From an uncultured Celeribacter sp. (GTDB lineage: Bacteria; Pseudomonadota; Alphaproteobacteria; Rhodobacterales; Rhodobacteraceae): a DNA stretch of 64,000 nt. The stretch covers positions 2,542,001-2,606,000 of the forward strand of contig NZ_OY781106.1 of NCBI RefSeq assembly GCF_963676475.1, in the 5' to 3' direction. Numbering within the stretch: the first letter of the stretch is position 1; each line of letters opens with the position of its first letter. A program made the position numbers and the translations under genes. Below the pieces are notes generated by a model. It saw nothing but the letters and a program-made list of their open reading frames with translations, did no database searches and was not told where the DNA came from. This document shows, in pieces, positions 28,668 through 37,907 of this stretch.

Positions 28668-31600
28668 TTACGGCAGAACCACCTCAATATCGTGATCGAC
28701 CAAAACCTGATCGTCGCCCAGCGTGTAGATGTCGTAGGTCTGCCCGTCGATCGAAGTGCTGTCGCCCGTCATGGCGGCCCCTTCGAGCACCACACGATCG
28801 TCTTCGCCGCCATGGATGGTCAACGTGCCATCCTCGCCGATCAGCCGATCGAGATCGGCCGCAGAGAGGGTGACTTCACCACCGTTGACGAATTGCAGAT
28901 CAATCGCGCCGAGATCGAATTGATCGAGGCCGGAGTTGTCGAGATCCACTTCGAAATAGGCCCCGTCGGGACGTGTATTCGTGGTGTCGAGCACAAGAAG
29001 CGTGTCGGAACTGTTGCCCGCCACGTCGTCACTGGTGATCACAATCTGATCGCCATTGGAGACATTGGAGCCGAAATTCAAAAGGGTTTCGGATCCGAGG
29101 TCGTAATCCGCGTGGTTGATCTCCGCAGTGGAGCCGTCTTCATCGAGCGCGTAGACCGAGACGTCGTCACTGTTCTCAGAGATCGAAATGGACCGGACCC
29201 CTGTCACATCCCGTGTCACGGATTCGACCATCGGTTCGTTGATTTCAGTGTCCACGGTGATGGCCGTTGTCTCAGAGCGGAAGTTGCCCGCTGCATCGGT
29301 GGCTTCGATCAGGACATCGGCCTGATAGGTGCCCTCGGTGATTTCACCCGGCGCATAGGTCACGGTCCAGCTGCCATCGCTGGCCACATCGGCCAGACGA
29401 CGCACCCCGTCGAGGGTCACGTAAACGGACGAGCCCGGTTCGACAGAGCCGGTCAAAATCGCACCGGCGTTCACCTCGGCCAGGTTCAGGAACAGATCGC
29501 CACCGGCATCCGCCGTCATTTCGAGCGCATTGACATAGGTGTCATAGGTGATCGTTTCGGTGAGCGACGATGTGTTGCCCGCGAGATCTGTGGCAGAGAT
29601 GGTGACATTTGCCGCCCCCTCACCAGAAGGCAGGTCCGCAGCCGGAAGCGTCGCGGTCCAGTTGCCGGCGGGATCGACCATCGCCATATAGGTCTTGCCC
29701 TGGAAGGACAGGGTCACGGTGGACCCCACTTCGACCGTTCCCGACAGCGCAACACCAGAGGCGGCCTCGGCGGCATTGACGACGCCATCGGCACCGCCCT
29801 GAACGCCGGTTTCCGCGAAATTCGAGACATAGGTGTCGATCTCCACGGCGGACTGCACCGTTGTGCTGTTGCCAACGGCATCGGTCAGCGTGGCGGTGAC
29901 GGTGCTGTCATATTCGCCAGCCACGATTTCGGAGGCCGCGAAGAAGGCCGCATAGGTTCCCCCTGCGGTCGACATCACGCTGTGCGACACGCCCGCGAGC
30001 GTCACGGTCACGGTTTCGCCCGGCGTGGCCGTGCCGGTGATCCAGACACCGTCGGAGGCCTCGGAGGCATTGATGACGTTGTCGCCCTCGATGGGCGTGG
30101 TCAATGTGATGTCGCCTGCGACCGTATCGACGTGAACCACACTGGTGGTGGTGGCCGTGTTGCCCGCCACGTCAGTGGAGACCGCAGTCAGCGTGGTGTC
30201 ATATTCGCCACTCGCAAGCGTCCCTGCCGCATAGCTCGCGGTCCAGTTGCCCGCGGCATCGGCCGTGGTCGTTACGGAAACACCGGCCAGCGTCACAACG
30301 ACCGTCGCCCCCGGTTCCGCCGTTCCGGTAAAGCCCATGGTCTGTTGGCTCTCGGCGGAGTTCACGGTCTCGTCACCGCCGGAATGACCGGCGTCAATCG
30401 CAACGCCAGTGGCCGTGTCGATGTTGAATGTCCCGGTCGCAGAGGTGCTGTTGCCTGCCAGATCGGTAGAGGTCGCGGTGACCTCCGTGCTGTAGGTGCC
30501 CTCCGGCAGGGTGCCGTTCTCATAAGTCACGGACCATGTGCCGTCCTCGGCCACGGTGGTCGTCCGGCTCACGCCTTCGACAGTCACGGTGACGGAAGCG
30601 CCCGCTTCTCCCGCGCCGGTCAGGGTCACGCCCGCCGCCATTTCCGCGGCATTGACCGTGCCGTCGCCGCCCGTACCGCCATCGACGGTCAGGTTGGTTT
30701 CAAGGTCGATCAGAATGTCATGCGTATAGGTCGCCGCATTGCCATAGGCATCGGTGACCGTCGCGCTGACCGTACTGTCATAAGTGCCCGACGGCAGGCT
30801 ACTGCCGTCAAAGGTCACCGACCACGTGCCATCTTCGGCCACGGTGGTTTCCAGGACCTGGCCTTCCAACTCGACCACAACGGTCGCCCCGGCTTCGGAT
30901 TGGCCGGAGATGGTGACGTCATCGCTGGCCTCGGCAATATTGACCACATCGTCGCCTTCGACGGTGTCGAAGCTCAGGTCTTCGGCTTCCGTGTCGACGA
31001 CAAGCGTGTCCGTCACGGTGGTGGTGTTGCCCGCTTCGTCAATCGCGGTCACCGTGACATCCGTGGTATATTCCCCGGTGTCGATGGTTTCGCTCTCGAA
31101 AGTGGTGGACCAGGTGCCATCTTCGCCAATCACGACGGTTTGCGACGATCCGTTGACCTCGACTGTCACAGAGGCGCCCACTTCCCCCTCGCCGGAGATC
31201 GTATAGCTGCCACCGTCATAGATTTCGCCATTCACGTAATCGTCGGTGCTTTCGACGCCCGAGGAAATCGACACATCGGGAGGCGTGCTGTCAGTCTTGC
31301 CCTGCCCGCCATCGCCAGAACCACCGGAACCGTTATCGTCATCATCGCCCAGCACACTGTCGATGGCCGCAATCCCGGCCACACCCGCCGCTGCGGCCCC
31401 CAGACCGAGCCAGCCGAGACCCGCTGCCGCAAGCGGCGCCACAACCGGCTCGACGCGTTCCAGATCGAGGAAAGCAAGCTGATCATACTCGCTCCATTTC
31501 CCCGTCAGGTCGATGTCCTGATAACTCGCGACGAGGTCCCCCTCCCCTTCGGCCATGAAATCGACCTTGGTCATCAATCCGCGCTCCGAGAGCAAAAGCT

Positions 31601-31829
31601 CATGCGCGCCATCGAAATAGCCATCCAGCACGATCGTCTTGCCGCCAACCAGTTCGATCACAAGGTTGTCGCCCTCGCGCACATATCCGGAAACAGCCGC
31701 ACTCGACATATTCAGGGAGACATCTTCGATGGCGCCCACTGCGATTGTTTCACTGTTGTCTGAGAGGGAAAGCGTGCCTGTGGTTACGATGCCCGCATGA
31801 TCGCGGACGGAGTATTGAATGCCCAACAT
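28668..31829 (-). CDS. Large Bap-like adhesin with seven Ig-like repeats, type I secreted
   Basis: The 1053-residue protein begins with a BapA-prefix-like domain (about 1-130), then a hydrophobic Ala/Gly segment (LAAAGLGWLGLGAAAAGVAG) and an acidic linker rich in Asp and Gly. About residues 180-865 hold seven repeats of about 98 residues, each with the pattern VNxAEA...GxxxTVxxxG...DGTWSVTY...AxDxAGNxxxxT...IDT. The C-terminus, ending DHDIEVVLP, is the likely secretion signal. It is very acidic and lacks cysteine. Encoded at the head of an operon with TolC, ABC and HlyD genes, it is the expected cargo and probably mediates surface attachment or biofilm. Confidence 0.9.
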   Translation of the reverse strand: MLGIQYSVRDHAGIVTTGTLSLSDNSETIAVGAIEDVSLNMSSAAVSGYVREGDNLVIELVGGKTIVLDGYFDGAHELLLSERGLMTKVDFMAEGEGDLVASYQDIDLTGKWSEYDQLAFLDLERVEPVVAPLAAAGLGWLGLGAAAAGVAGIAAIDSVLGDDDDNGSGGSGDGGQGKTDSTPPDVSISSGVESTDDYVNGEIYDGGSYTISGEGEVGASVTVEVNGSSQTVVIGEDGTWSTTFESETIDTGEYTTDVTVTAIDEAGNTTTVTDTLVVDTEAEDLSFDTVEGDDVVNIAEASDDVTISGQSEAGATVVVELEGQVLETTVAEDGTWSVTFDGSSLPSGTYDSTVSATVTDAYGNAATYTHDILIDLETNLTVDGGTGGDGTVNAAEMAAGVTLTGAGEAGASVTVTVEGVSRTTTVAEDGTWSVTYENGTLPEGTYSTEVTATSTDLAGNSTSATGTFNIDTATGVAIDAGHSGGDETVNSAESQQTMGFTGTAEPGATVVVTLAGVSVTTTADAAGNWTASYAAGTLASGEYDTTLTAVSTDVAGNTATTTSVVHVDTVAGDITLTTPIEGDNVINASEASDGVWITGTATPGETVTVTLAGVSHSVMSTAGGTYAAFFAASEIVAGEYDSTVTATLTDAVGNSTTVQSAVEIDTYVSNFAETGVQGGADGVVNAAEAASGVALSGTVEVGSTVTLSFQGKTYMAMVDPAGNWTATLPAADLPSGEGAANVTISATDLAGNTSSLTETITYDTYVNALEMTADAGGDLFLNLAEVNAGAILTGSVEPGSSVYVTLDGVRRLADVASDGSWTVTYAPGEITEGTYQADVLIEATDAAGNFRSETTAITVDTEINEPMVESVTRDVTGVRSISISENSDDVSVYALDEDGSTAEINHADYDLGSETLLNFGSNVSNGDQIVITSDDVAGNSSDTLLVLDTTNTRPDGAYFEVDLDNSGLDQFDLGAIDLQFVNGGEVTLSAADLDRLIGEDGTLTIHGGEDDRVVLEGAAMTGDSTSIDGQTYDIYTLGDDQVLVDHDIEVVLP
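29235..31290 (-). repeat. Seven imperfect ~300-bp repeats within the adhesin gene
   Basis: These encode the Ig-like domains. The units have diverged at DNA level but keep period, the AGN core and the IDT ending. Unit boundaries were placed by eye from the translated pattern. Confidence 0.85.
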
Positions 31830-31955
31830 TTTACCAATTCACTTCTGCTCGATAAGACCAACCGACACCGCAAAAACGGTGCGGATTATTGTTTATTAGG
31901 CCTCAAATTACATTAAAGGTGATTCGCAAGCTAGGGGAGAAATGCGTGTTCGGGC

Positions 31956-31985
31956 ATGATTTTGTCGTTTTTGGCACAAAATCAT
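31956..31985. repeat. Perfect 10-bp inverted repeat between adhesin promoter and copA end
   Basis: ATGATTTTGT (31956-31965) is matched by ACAAAATCAT (31976-31985). It lies 127 bp upstream of the adhesin start and 80 bp beyond the copA stop. With no T-run on either strand, it may be an operator for the adhesin operon or a transcript-end hairpin. Confidence 0.5.
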
Positions 31986-32065
31986 CACTGAAGCCGACAG
32001 GTTACGGCCAAATATAGGGCATCCCCCGACATCTTGAATCTCGACTGAACCGCGTGCGCCCGACC

Positions 32066-34504
32066 TTAAAGAGCCGCGCGCATCCGGCGCAGACGAAGCG
32101 CATTGGACACCACAAAGACCGAGGACATCGCCATCGCGCCCGCGCCCAGCATGGGCGACAATTGCAGCCCGAAGGACGGGTAAAGCACGCCGGCGGCAAC
32201 GGGAATGAGCGCGGCGTTATAGGCGAAGGCCCAGAACAGGTTCTGACGAATGTTGCCCATGGTTTTGCGGCTGACATCCACGGCGGTGACCACCGCGCTC
32301 GGATCGCCGCCCATGAGCACCACATCCGCCGCCTCGATGGCGACATCCGTGCCGGTGCCGACCGCGATGCCCACGTCCGCCGAGGCCAGCGCGGGCGCAT
32401 CGTTGATCCCGTCGCCGACAAAACCCACGGCACCATGACTTTCTTTCAGGGCCGCGACGGTTTTCGCTTTGCCTTTCGGCAGAACTTCGGCCTCGACATG
32501 ATCAATGCCGAGATCGCGCGCCACGGCCTCCGCCGCGCGTCGCGTGTCGCCGGAGACCATCGCCACTTTGATGCCGCGCGCATGAAGCGCCTCAATGGCT
32601 TTGCGCGACGCCGGACGGATCGGATCGGAAATGCCGAGGACCATCGCAGCCACGCCGTTTCGCGCCACAAGAACCGGGGTGCGGCCCTGATCGGCCAGCT
32701 CGGCCAGCGGCGCTTCAAAGGCCGTGACGTCGATCTTTTCGCGGGTCATCAGACGCATGTTGCCGACCAAAAGCGAGACATCTCCGATCTCCGCCTTGAT
32801 GCCGTGGCCTGCAATCGCGCGAGCCTTGTCCACCTCCGGCAGGTTCAGCCCATGGGCCTCGGCGGCGCGTTCTATGGCGCGGGCAATCGGGTGTTCGGAT
32901 TTTGCCTCGACGGCAGCCACCTCGGCCAAAAGCGCGGCCTCCTCGCCCACCAGCGTCACAAGATCGGTGACATCCGGGCGGCCTTCGGTCAGCGTGCCGG
33001 TCTTGTCGAAAGCGATGACTTTCACCTCTTGCAGCCCTTGCAGCGCGTCACCTTTGCGGAACAACACGCCAAGCTCAGCGGCGCGCCCCGTCCCCACCAT
33101 GATCGAGGTCGGCGTCGCCAACCCCATGGCGCAAGGACACGCAATGATCAGCACCGCAACCCCCGCCACCAGCGCATGCGCCAAGGCGGGGTCCGGCCCG
33201 ACAGCGAACCAGATCACGACAGTCACGGCGGCCAGCGCCATGACGGCGGGCACGAAATACATCGTCACCTTGTCCACGAGGGATTGGATCGGAAGCTTGG
33301 CCCCCTGCGCCTCTTCGACCATGCGGATGATTTGCGCCAGCATCGTGTCCGCGCCGACTTTCTCGGCCACATAGGTCATCGCGCCCTCGCCATTCACCGT
33401 ACCGGCAATCACCGGGCTGCCCTCGGCCTTGGCGACCGGGATCGGCTCGCCCGAGATCATCGCCTCATCGACATGGCTCTCGCCCGTGAGCACCTTGCCA
33501 TCCACCGCGATCTTTTCGCCCGGACGCAGGTGCAACACATCGCCTACAACGACCTCTTCGATCGGCAGTTCGATCACCTCGCCGTCGCGCTCGACCCGCG
33601 CGGTCTTGGCCCGCATGCCCGCGAGTTTGCGAATGGCCTCGCCGGTTTGCCCCTTTGCACGCGCTTCCAGAAAACGGCCCAGAAGGATCAGGGTGACGAT
33701 GACGGCGGCGGCTTCGAAATAGACGTTCTGCGCGCCCATGGGCACGATTTGCGGCCAGAAGGTCACAACCGTCGAATAGACAAAGGCCGCGCCCGCGCCC
33801 AGCGCAACGAGCGCGTTCATATCCGGCCCGCCCTTCAACAGAGACGGAATACCTTTGGCGAAAAACACCCGACCCGGCACGGCCAGAACCACAGCCGTCA
33901 AAACAAATTGCACCATGCGCCAGAGCCATTCCGGCACGGTCATCATCCACCAATGATGCAGCGCCGGGATCAGATGCCCGCCCATTTCAATGATGAAAAT
34001 CGGCAAGGTGAGCGCGGCGGCGAGGATCAGTTTCGATTTGAGTGCGCGCGCCTCATCGGCTTTGCGGTTCTCCGGCGCGGCGTCGCGGTCGATGCGCGGC
34101 TTGGCCTCATACCCCGCTTTCGCGATGGCCTTTGTCAGGCTCTCGACATCCTGAACGCCACTCAAATAGCTGACCGTCGCCGTCTCTGCCGCCAGATTGA
34201 CGGAGGCCACCGTGACGCCCTCTTCTTGCGCCAAGGCGCGTTCAACGCGGCCAACACAAGACGCACAGGTCATGCCATGGACATCGAACACCAACTCCTC
34301 GACGCGGGCCGGATAGCCCGCTTTGTCCAGAACCGTCACGAGATCGGAGACCTTCACCGCATCGCCAAAGGACACCTCCGCCGTCTCAGTCGCGAGGTTC
34401 ACATTGGCACGCGTGGCACCTTCGGTGCCTGTGAGAGCGCGTTCGACGCGGCCCACGCAAGAGGCGCAGGTCATACCTTCGACGGAAAGACGGGTGCTGT
34501 GCAT
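32066..34504 (-). CDS. copA: Copper-translocating P1B-type ATPase CopA
   Basis: The 812-residue pump exports Cu(I). Two N-terminal HMA domains each carry MTCASC (Cys13/16 and Cys80/83). The membrane CPC motif is at Cys456-Pro-Cys458, the phosphorylated Asp500 lies in DKTGTLTEG, and the hinge GDGINDAPAL is near the end. The start at 34504 (MHSTRLSVEG) was preferred because it begins the first HMA domain; an ATG 48 bp upstream is in frame. It is divergent from copZ. Confidence 0.93.
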   Translation of the reverse strand: MHSTRLSVEGMTCASCVGRVERALTGTEGATRANVNLATETAEVSFGDAVKVSDLVTVLDKAGYPARVEELVFDVHGMTCASCVGRVERALAQEEGVTVASVNLAAETATVSYLSGVQDVESLTKAIAKAGYEAKPRIDRDAAPENRKADEARALKSKLILAAALTLPIFIIEMGGHLIPALHHWWMMTVPEWLWRMVQFVLTAVVLAVPGRVFFAKGIPSLLKGGPDMNALVALGAGAAFVYSTVVTFWPQIVPMGAQNVYFEAAAVIVTLILLGRFLEARAKGQTGEAIRKLAGMRAKTARVERDGEVIELPIEEVVVGDVLHLRPGEKIAVDGKVLTGESHVDEAMISGEPIPVAKAEGSPVIAGTVNGEGAMTYVAEKVGADTMLAQIIRMVEEAQGAKLPIQSLVDKVTMYFVPAVMALAAVTVVIWFAVGPDPALAHALVAGVAVLIIACPCAMGLATPTSIMVGTGRAAELGVLFRKGDALQGLQEVKVIAFDKTGTLTEGRPDVTDLVTLVGEEAALLAEVAAVEAKSEHPIARAIERAAEAHGLNLPEVDKARAIAGHGIKAEIGDVSLLVGNMRLMTREKIDVTAFEAPLAELADQGRTPVLVARNGVAAMVLGISDPIRPASRKAIEALHARGIKVAMVSGDTRRAAEAVARDLGIDHVEAEVLPKGKAKTVAALKESHGAVGFVGDGINDAPALASADVGIAVGTGTDVAIEAADVVLMGGDPSAVVTAVDVSRKTMGNIRQNLFWAFAYNAALIPVAAGVLYPSFGLQLSPMLGAGAMAMSSVFVVSNALRLRRMRAAL

Positions 34505-34535
34505 TTTGTCGCTCTGGATTTTGGAACAAGATTGG

Positions 34536-34547
34536 CTACATATGTAG
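34536..34547. promoter_or_regulatory. Palindrome in the copA-copZ divergent promoter
   Basis: CTACATATGTAG is a perfect 12-bp palindrome between copA and copZ. Its core TACATATGTA fits the TACA-N2-TGTA cop box bound by CopY/BlaI-type copper regulators. The typical CueR operator is not obvious. No regulator gene is adjacent. Confidence 0.45.
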
Positions 34548-34615
34548 GGCAATGCATGCGTTCAGGCGAGGGCGCCCCCGCATAAGCCTACAATTTCTCT
34601 CAGAAAGGTGACATT

Positions 34616-34816
34616 ATGTCTGTCTTTTCCGTCCCCGACATGAGCTGTGGCCATTGCAAGGCCTCGATCACCGAAGCGCTGGAGGCCATCGACGACACCG
34701 TCGAGATCGACGCCGATATGGACGCGCGCGAGATCGACGTGTTTTCCGAAGCGGGCGACGAAGCCATTCTGGTCGCGCTGAAAAACGCGGGCTACCCGGC
34801 AACGCTCAAATCCTGA
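34616..34816 (+). CDS. copZ: Copper chaperone CopZ (HMA domain)
   Basis: The 66-residue protein is one HMA domain with the metal-binding loop DMSCGHCKASI, giving a CxxC pair at Cys11 and Cys14. It would carry Cu(I) in the cytoplasm to CopA, which is encoded divergently 111 bp away. AAAGGTG lies upstream of the ATG. It is unusually acidic for an HMA protein. Confidence 0.92.
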   Translation: MSVFSVPDMSCGHCKASITEALEAIDDTVEIDADMDAREIDVFSEAGDEAILVALKNAGYPATLKS

Positions 34817-34895
34817 TCTTGCCCCTTCCGGCCCATTGCAACCCCTTCCGCGCCACGCGATAAAGGGGTGAACACGGGATCGGAGGGCGCAGGTC

Positions 34896-35648
34896 ATGAC
34901 AGAAGCGGGTCTTTGGACGGGAACAGAGCTGCGGCTCTGGGACTTGAATCACCCAAAGGCTGCTCCGCAGACTGTTTCGCTGCCGGATGGTTTCTCGGAA
35001 GAGACCAGCCCAAACCTCATTGCAGGCACCCATGCGGCGCCACGCCCCCTGCCCTGCACGGCCCTGCCCGAAACTTTGGCGTCCGGCACCATTCCCCCGC
35101 TCATGCAGGCCAATCCCCTGACCGTCACCCGCGGCGAAGAAGTCGCCATGGCTGGGTTCATTGCGCTCAATCCCAAATTCGACGGCATCCTCTGTTTGCC
35201 CGGAGCGCAAAGCACGCTTTGGGCGCATGTGAGCGCCGAAGAGATCGTCTCCATGCGACGATTTCTGACCGGGGCGATGGTGTCGGGCGCGCTGGGTGAG
35301 GGGCCGACACTGACCGATGAAGACGCCTTCAAAGACACGCTCTCCGACACGATGTCCCGCCCGGAAAACGCCGCCTTGCGGTTGGCGAGTGCACAGGCGG
35401 AAATGTCGCAAAACGGCATGAGCAAAGCCGAGGCCGCCTCTCGCGCCAGTGCTGCGCTGATCGGTGCGGAACTGGCGGCGACACGGGTCTATTGGCTTGG
35501 GCAATCCGTGGCGATTATCGGCGCACCTTTGCCCAGCGCGCCTTACCTTCTCGCCTTGGAAAGCCAATTCGTTCCGGTGGTTCTGACCGATGAAACCGAG
35601 ATGTACCGCGCGGGCTTCCAATTGGCCCGAGATCGGATCAGCGGATGA
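34896..35648 (+). CDS. DgoK-like 2-dehydro-3-deoxygalactonokinase family protein, short N-terminus
   Basis: The 250-residue protein matches the middle and C-terminal parts of 2-dehydro-3-deoxygalactonokinases: VTRGEEVAMAGFIAL, LCLPGAQSTLWAHV and FLTGAMVSGAL are the family blocks. The usual N-terminal nucleotide-binding loop (DWGTTNLRAW in homologues) is replaced by GLWTGTELRLWDL, so a catalytic acid appears missing and the protein is about 40 residues short. It may be inactive or altered. GGAGG precedes the ATG, and its stop overlaps the epimerase start. Confidence 0.7.
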   Translation: MTEAGLWTGTELRLWDLNHPKAAPQTVSLPDGFSEETSPNLIAGTHAAPRPLPCTALPETLASGTIPPLMQANPLTVTRGEEVAMAGFIALNPKFDGILCLPGAQSTLWAHVSAEEIVSMRRFLTGAMVSGALGEGPTLTDEDAFKDTLSDTMSRPENAALRLASAQAEMSQNGMSKAEAASRASAALIGAELAATRVYWLGQSVAIIGAPLPSAPYLLALESQFVPVVLTDETEMYRAGFQLARDRISG

Positions 35649-36640
35649 AGGCCCAATTCGGCAAGCTCCGCGACGGGCGGACCGTCGATGCCATCACGCT
35701 CTCAGCAGGCGATCTTTCCACCACGATCCTGACCTATGGTGCGATCCTCAATGACGTGCGGCTACGCGGCCTGCCCTATGGGCTGACGCTGGGCAGCCCC
35801 GAGATCACCGCCTATGAACACGGACCGATGAATTACTTCGGCGCCATTGTCGGCCCGGTCGCCAATCGCATCGCCGAGGCGCAGGCCATGCTGGACAGTG
35901 AGATCTTGCAGTTCGACGCCAACGAAGGGCCGACCACATTGCACGGTGGCGAACACGGGCTTTATACCGAGCTTTGGAGCATCGCGAGCCTGACGGCGAC
36001 CTCCCTGACGCTCACCCTGACCCTGCCCCACGGCAAGGGCGGCTTTCCGGGCAAACGTCTCTTGACCGCGCGCTATACCGTGACGGCGCCCGCCACTTTG
36101 ACGCTTGAGCTGACGGCCACGACGGATGCGCCGACGCTGATGAATCTGGCCAATCACTCCTATTGGAACTTGGATGGCACGCCGACCACCGATGGGCATC
36201 GGCTACAGGTCTTTGCGGATCGTTACCTGCCGGTCGATGCGCGGATGATCCCGACGGAGATCACAGCGGTCGCCGGCACGGGCTTCGATCTTCGCGAGGG
36301 GCGCGTGCTCAGCCCGTCGAACGCCCAGCGCTATGATCACAATTTCTGCCTTGCCGAGACGCGAGGCGCGATGAAGCCCGCTGCCGTGTTGCGCGGCACC
36401 TCTGGCATAGAGATGCGGATGGACACGACAGAGCCGGGGCTACAGGTCTTTGACGCCGCCCCCATTGGCAGCGGCAATTTCCCCGGTCATCGCGGCGTGC
36501 CGGAGATCGGCTTTTGCGGTGTGGCGCTGGAGGCGCAGGGCTGGCCGGATGCGCCGAACCGCCCCGAATTCCCCTCCGTCAGGCTCGACCCGAATGAGAC
36601 CTACCGGCAGGAAACACGCTGGCAGTTCTCGAAAAAATAA
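35645..36640 (+). CDS. Aldose 1-epimerase (galactose mutarotase)
   Basis: The 331-residue protein belongs to the GalM family, interconverting sugar anomers. Conserved blocks are GPVANRIAEAQ near residue 70, LHGGEHGLYTELW near 99, NLANHSYWNLDG near 162 with the catalytic His, and a glutamate late in the protein (VPEIGFCGVALEAQ). It is coupled to the DgoK-like gene by a 4-bp overlap, suggesting a shared sugar-catabolic origin, although no other sugar genes are in the window. Confidence 0.9.
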   Translation: MKAQFGKLRDGRTVDAITLSAGDLSTTILTYGAILNDVRLRGLPYGLTLGSPEITAYEHGPMNYFGAIVGPVANRIAEAQAMLDSEILQFDANEGPTTLHGGEHGLYTELWSIASLTATSLTLTLTLPHGKGGFPGKRLLTARYTVTAPATLTLELTATTDAPTLMNLANHSYWNLDGTPTTDGHRLQVFADRYLPVDARMIPTEITAVAGTGFDLREGRVLSPSNAQRYDHNFCLAETRGAMKPAAVLRGTSGIEMRMDTTEPGLQVFDAAPIGSGNFPGHRGVPEIGFCGVALEAQGWPDAPNRPEFPSVRLDPNETYRQETRWQFSKK

Positions 36641-36676
36641 GGCGGGGAAATTCGCGCCTCATCTTCCTGTCTCACC

Positions 36677-37906
36677 TTAAAGCGCGCCCTCGTACCATTT
36701 GCGAATGGCCGCGCGGCTGTCATCATCGAGATACATATAGCTGCCCGCCGGTGGCATCGCGTGGGTTACCCCGGCCTGAAGCCAAATCTCTTTTGCGAGC
36801 GTCGCCACCTGCTGCGTGGTCTCCAAACGAATGCCCTTGGGCGGAGAGGCCATGCCCTCCCAATAGGGCTCTTTCGCGTGGCACATCGAACAATTGGTGA
36901 CGACGATGTCATGCACATCCTCGAACCCCTCGGCAGACGCGAATTTCTGTGCCATCGGGCCAAGGGCCGCCTCGTCTTCGCCGTCGTCCTGCATGTAAAT
37001 GCCCGCGGTCGAGAGCCACATCACGATCAGGAACAGACCGACAGTGGCCCCCCAGGTCCACCACAGCATCCCCTTGCGCGCATGCATCGTGTTGAAGAAA
37101 TGCCGAATAGTAACGCCCATCAGGAACACGAGGGCCGCGATAATCCAGTTGTATTTCGACGCAAACGCCAGCGGGTAGTGGTTCGAGAGCATCATGAACA
37201 ACACCGGCAGGGTCAGGTAATTGTTGTGGGTCGAACGCTGCTTGGCGATCTTGCCGTATTTCGGATCGGGGGTGCGCCCCGCCTTCAGGTCCGCGACAAC
37301 GATTTTCTGGTTCGGAATGATGATGAAGAACACATTGGCGCTCATCACCGTGGCGGTAAACGCGCCCAGATGCAGGAACGCCGCACGACCCGAGAAGATC
37401 TGCGTATAACCCCAAGCCATCGCTACGAGGATGATATAGAGAAAGATCATCAACCGCGTGTTGTCATCGCCGAACTTCGATTTGCACAGAAGATCATAGA
37501 GAATCCAGCCGATCGACAGCGAGACGATGGAGACGATCACCGCCACCCAAGGCGCCATTTCCAACACATTAGGATCGACGAGATACAGTTCTGCGCCCAG
37601 GTAATAGACCACAGCCATGAGGGCAGCCCCCGAAAGCCAGGTGGCGTAGCTTTCCCATTTGAACCACACCAGATCCTCGGGCATCCGCGCCGGGGCAACC
37701 ATGTATTTCTGGATGAAATAGAAGCCGCCGCCATGGACCTGCCACTCCTCGCCGGAGACGCCCTGGCGCCGGTCGGACGACGGATGCAGCCCCAGATCGA
37801 GCGCGATGAAATAGAAAGACGAGCCGATCCACGCAATCGCGGTGATCACATGGACCCAGCGCAGGGCAAATTCGGCCCATTCCCAGAAAATCGGTAATAA
37901 ACTCAT
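36677..37906 (-). CDS. puuD: Membrane-bound urate oxidase PuuD with C-terminal cytochrome c
   Basis: The 409-residue protein has about eight membrane helices (residues 1-310) and a periplasmic cytochrome c domain with heme motif CSMCH at 339-343 and a likely axial Met in THAMPP. This is the PuuD-type urate hydroxylase, which sends electrons from urate to the respiratory chain rather than to oxygen. It forms a two-gene unit with uraH, whose stop is 1 bp before its start. Confidence 0.93.
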   Translation of the reverse strand: MSLLPIFWEWAEFALRWVHVITAIAWIGSSFYFIALDLGLHPSSDRRQGVSGEEWQVHGGGFYFIQKYMVAPARMPEDLVWFKWESYATWLSGAALMAVVYYLGAELYLVDPNVLEMAPWVAVIVSIVSLSIGWILYDLLCKSKFGDDNTRLMIFLYIILVAMAWGYTQIFSGRAAFLHLGAFTATVMSANVFFIIIPNQKIVVADLKAGRTPDPKYGKIAKQRSTHNNYLTLPVLFMMLSNHYPLAFASKYNWIIAALVFLMGVTIRHFFNTMHARKGMLWWTWGATVGLFLIVMWLSTAGIYMQDDGEDEAALGPMAQKFASAEGFEDVHDIVVTNCSMCHAKEPYWEGMASPPKGIRLETTQQVATLAKEIWLQAGVTHAMPPAGSYMYLDDDSRAAIRKWYEGAL

Positions 37907-37907
37907 C

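Noticed and set aside
28608..31763. 1051-codon open frame on the plus strand opposite the adhesin
   Set aside because: It is antisense to a repetitive, codon-biased gene; the translation has no family motifs and simply mirrors the adhesin repeats.
32054..34585. 843-codon open frame opposite copA
   Set aside because: It is rich in His and Arg with no recognisable domain, as expected for the complementary strand of a GC-rich gene. CopA motifs on the other strand are complete.
34562..34897. A 111-codon gene opposite copZ
   Set aside because: It is fully antisense to a clear HMA protein and has no motif of its own.
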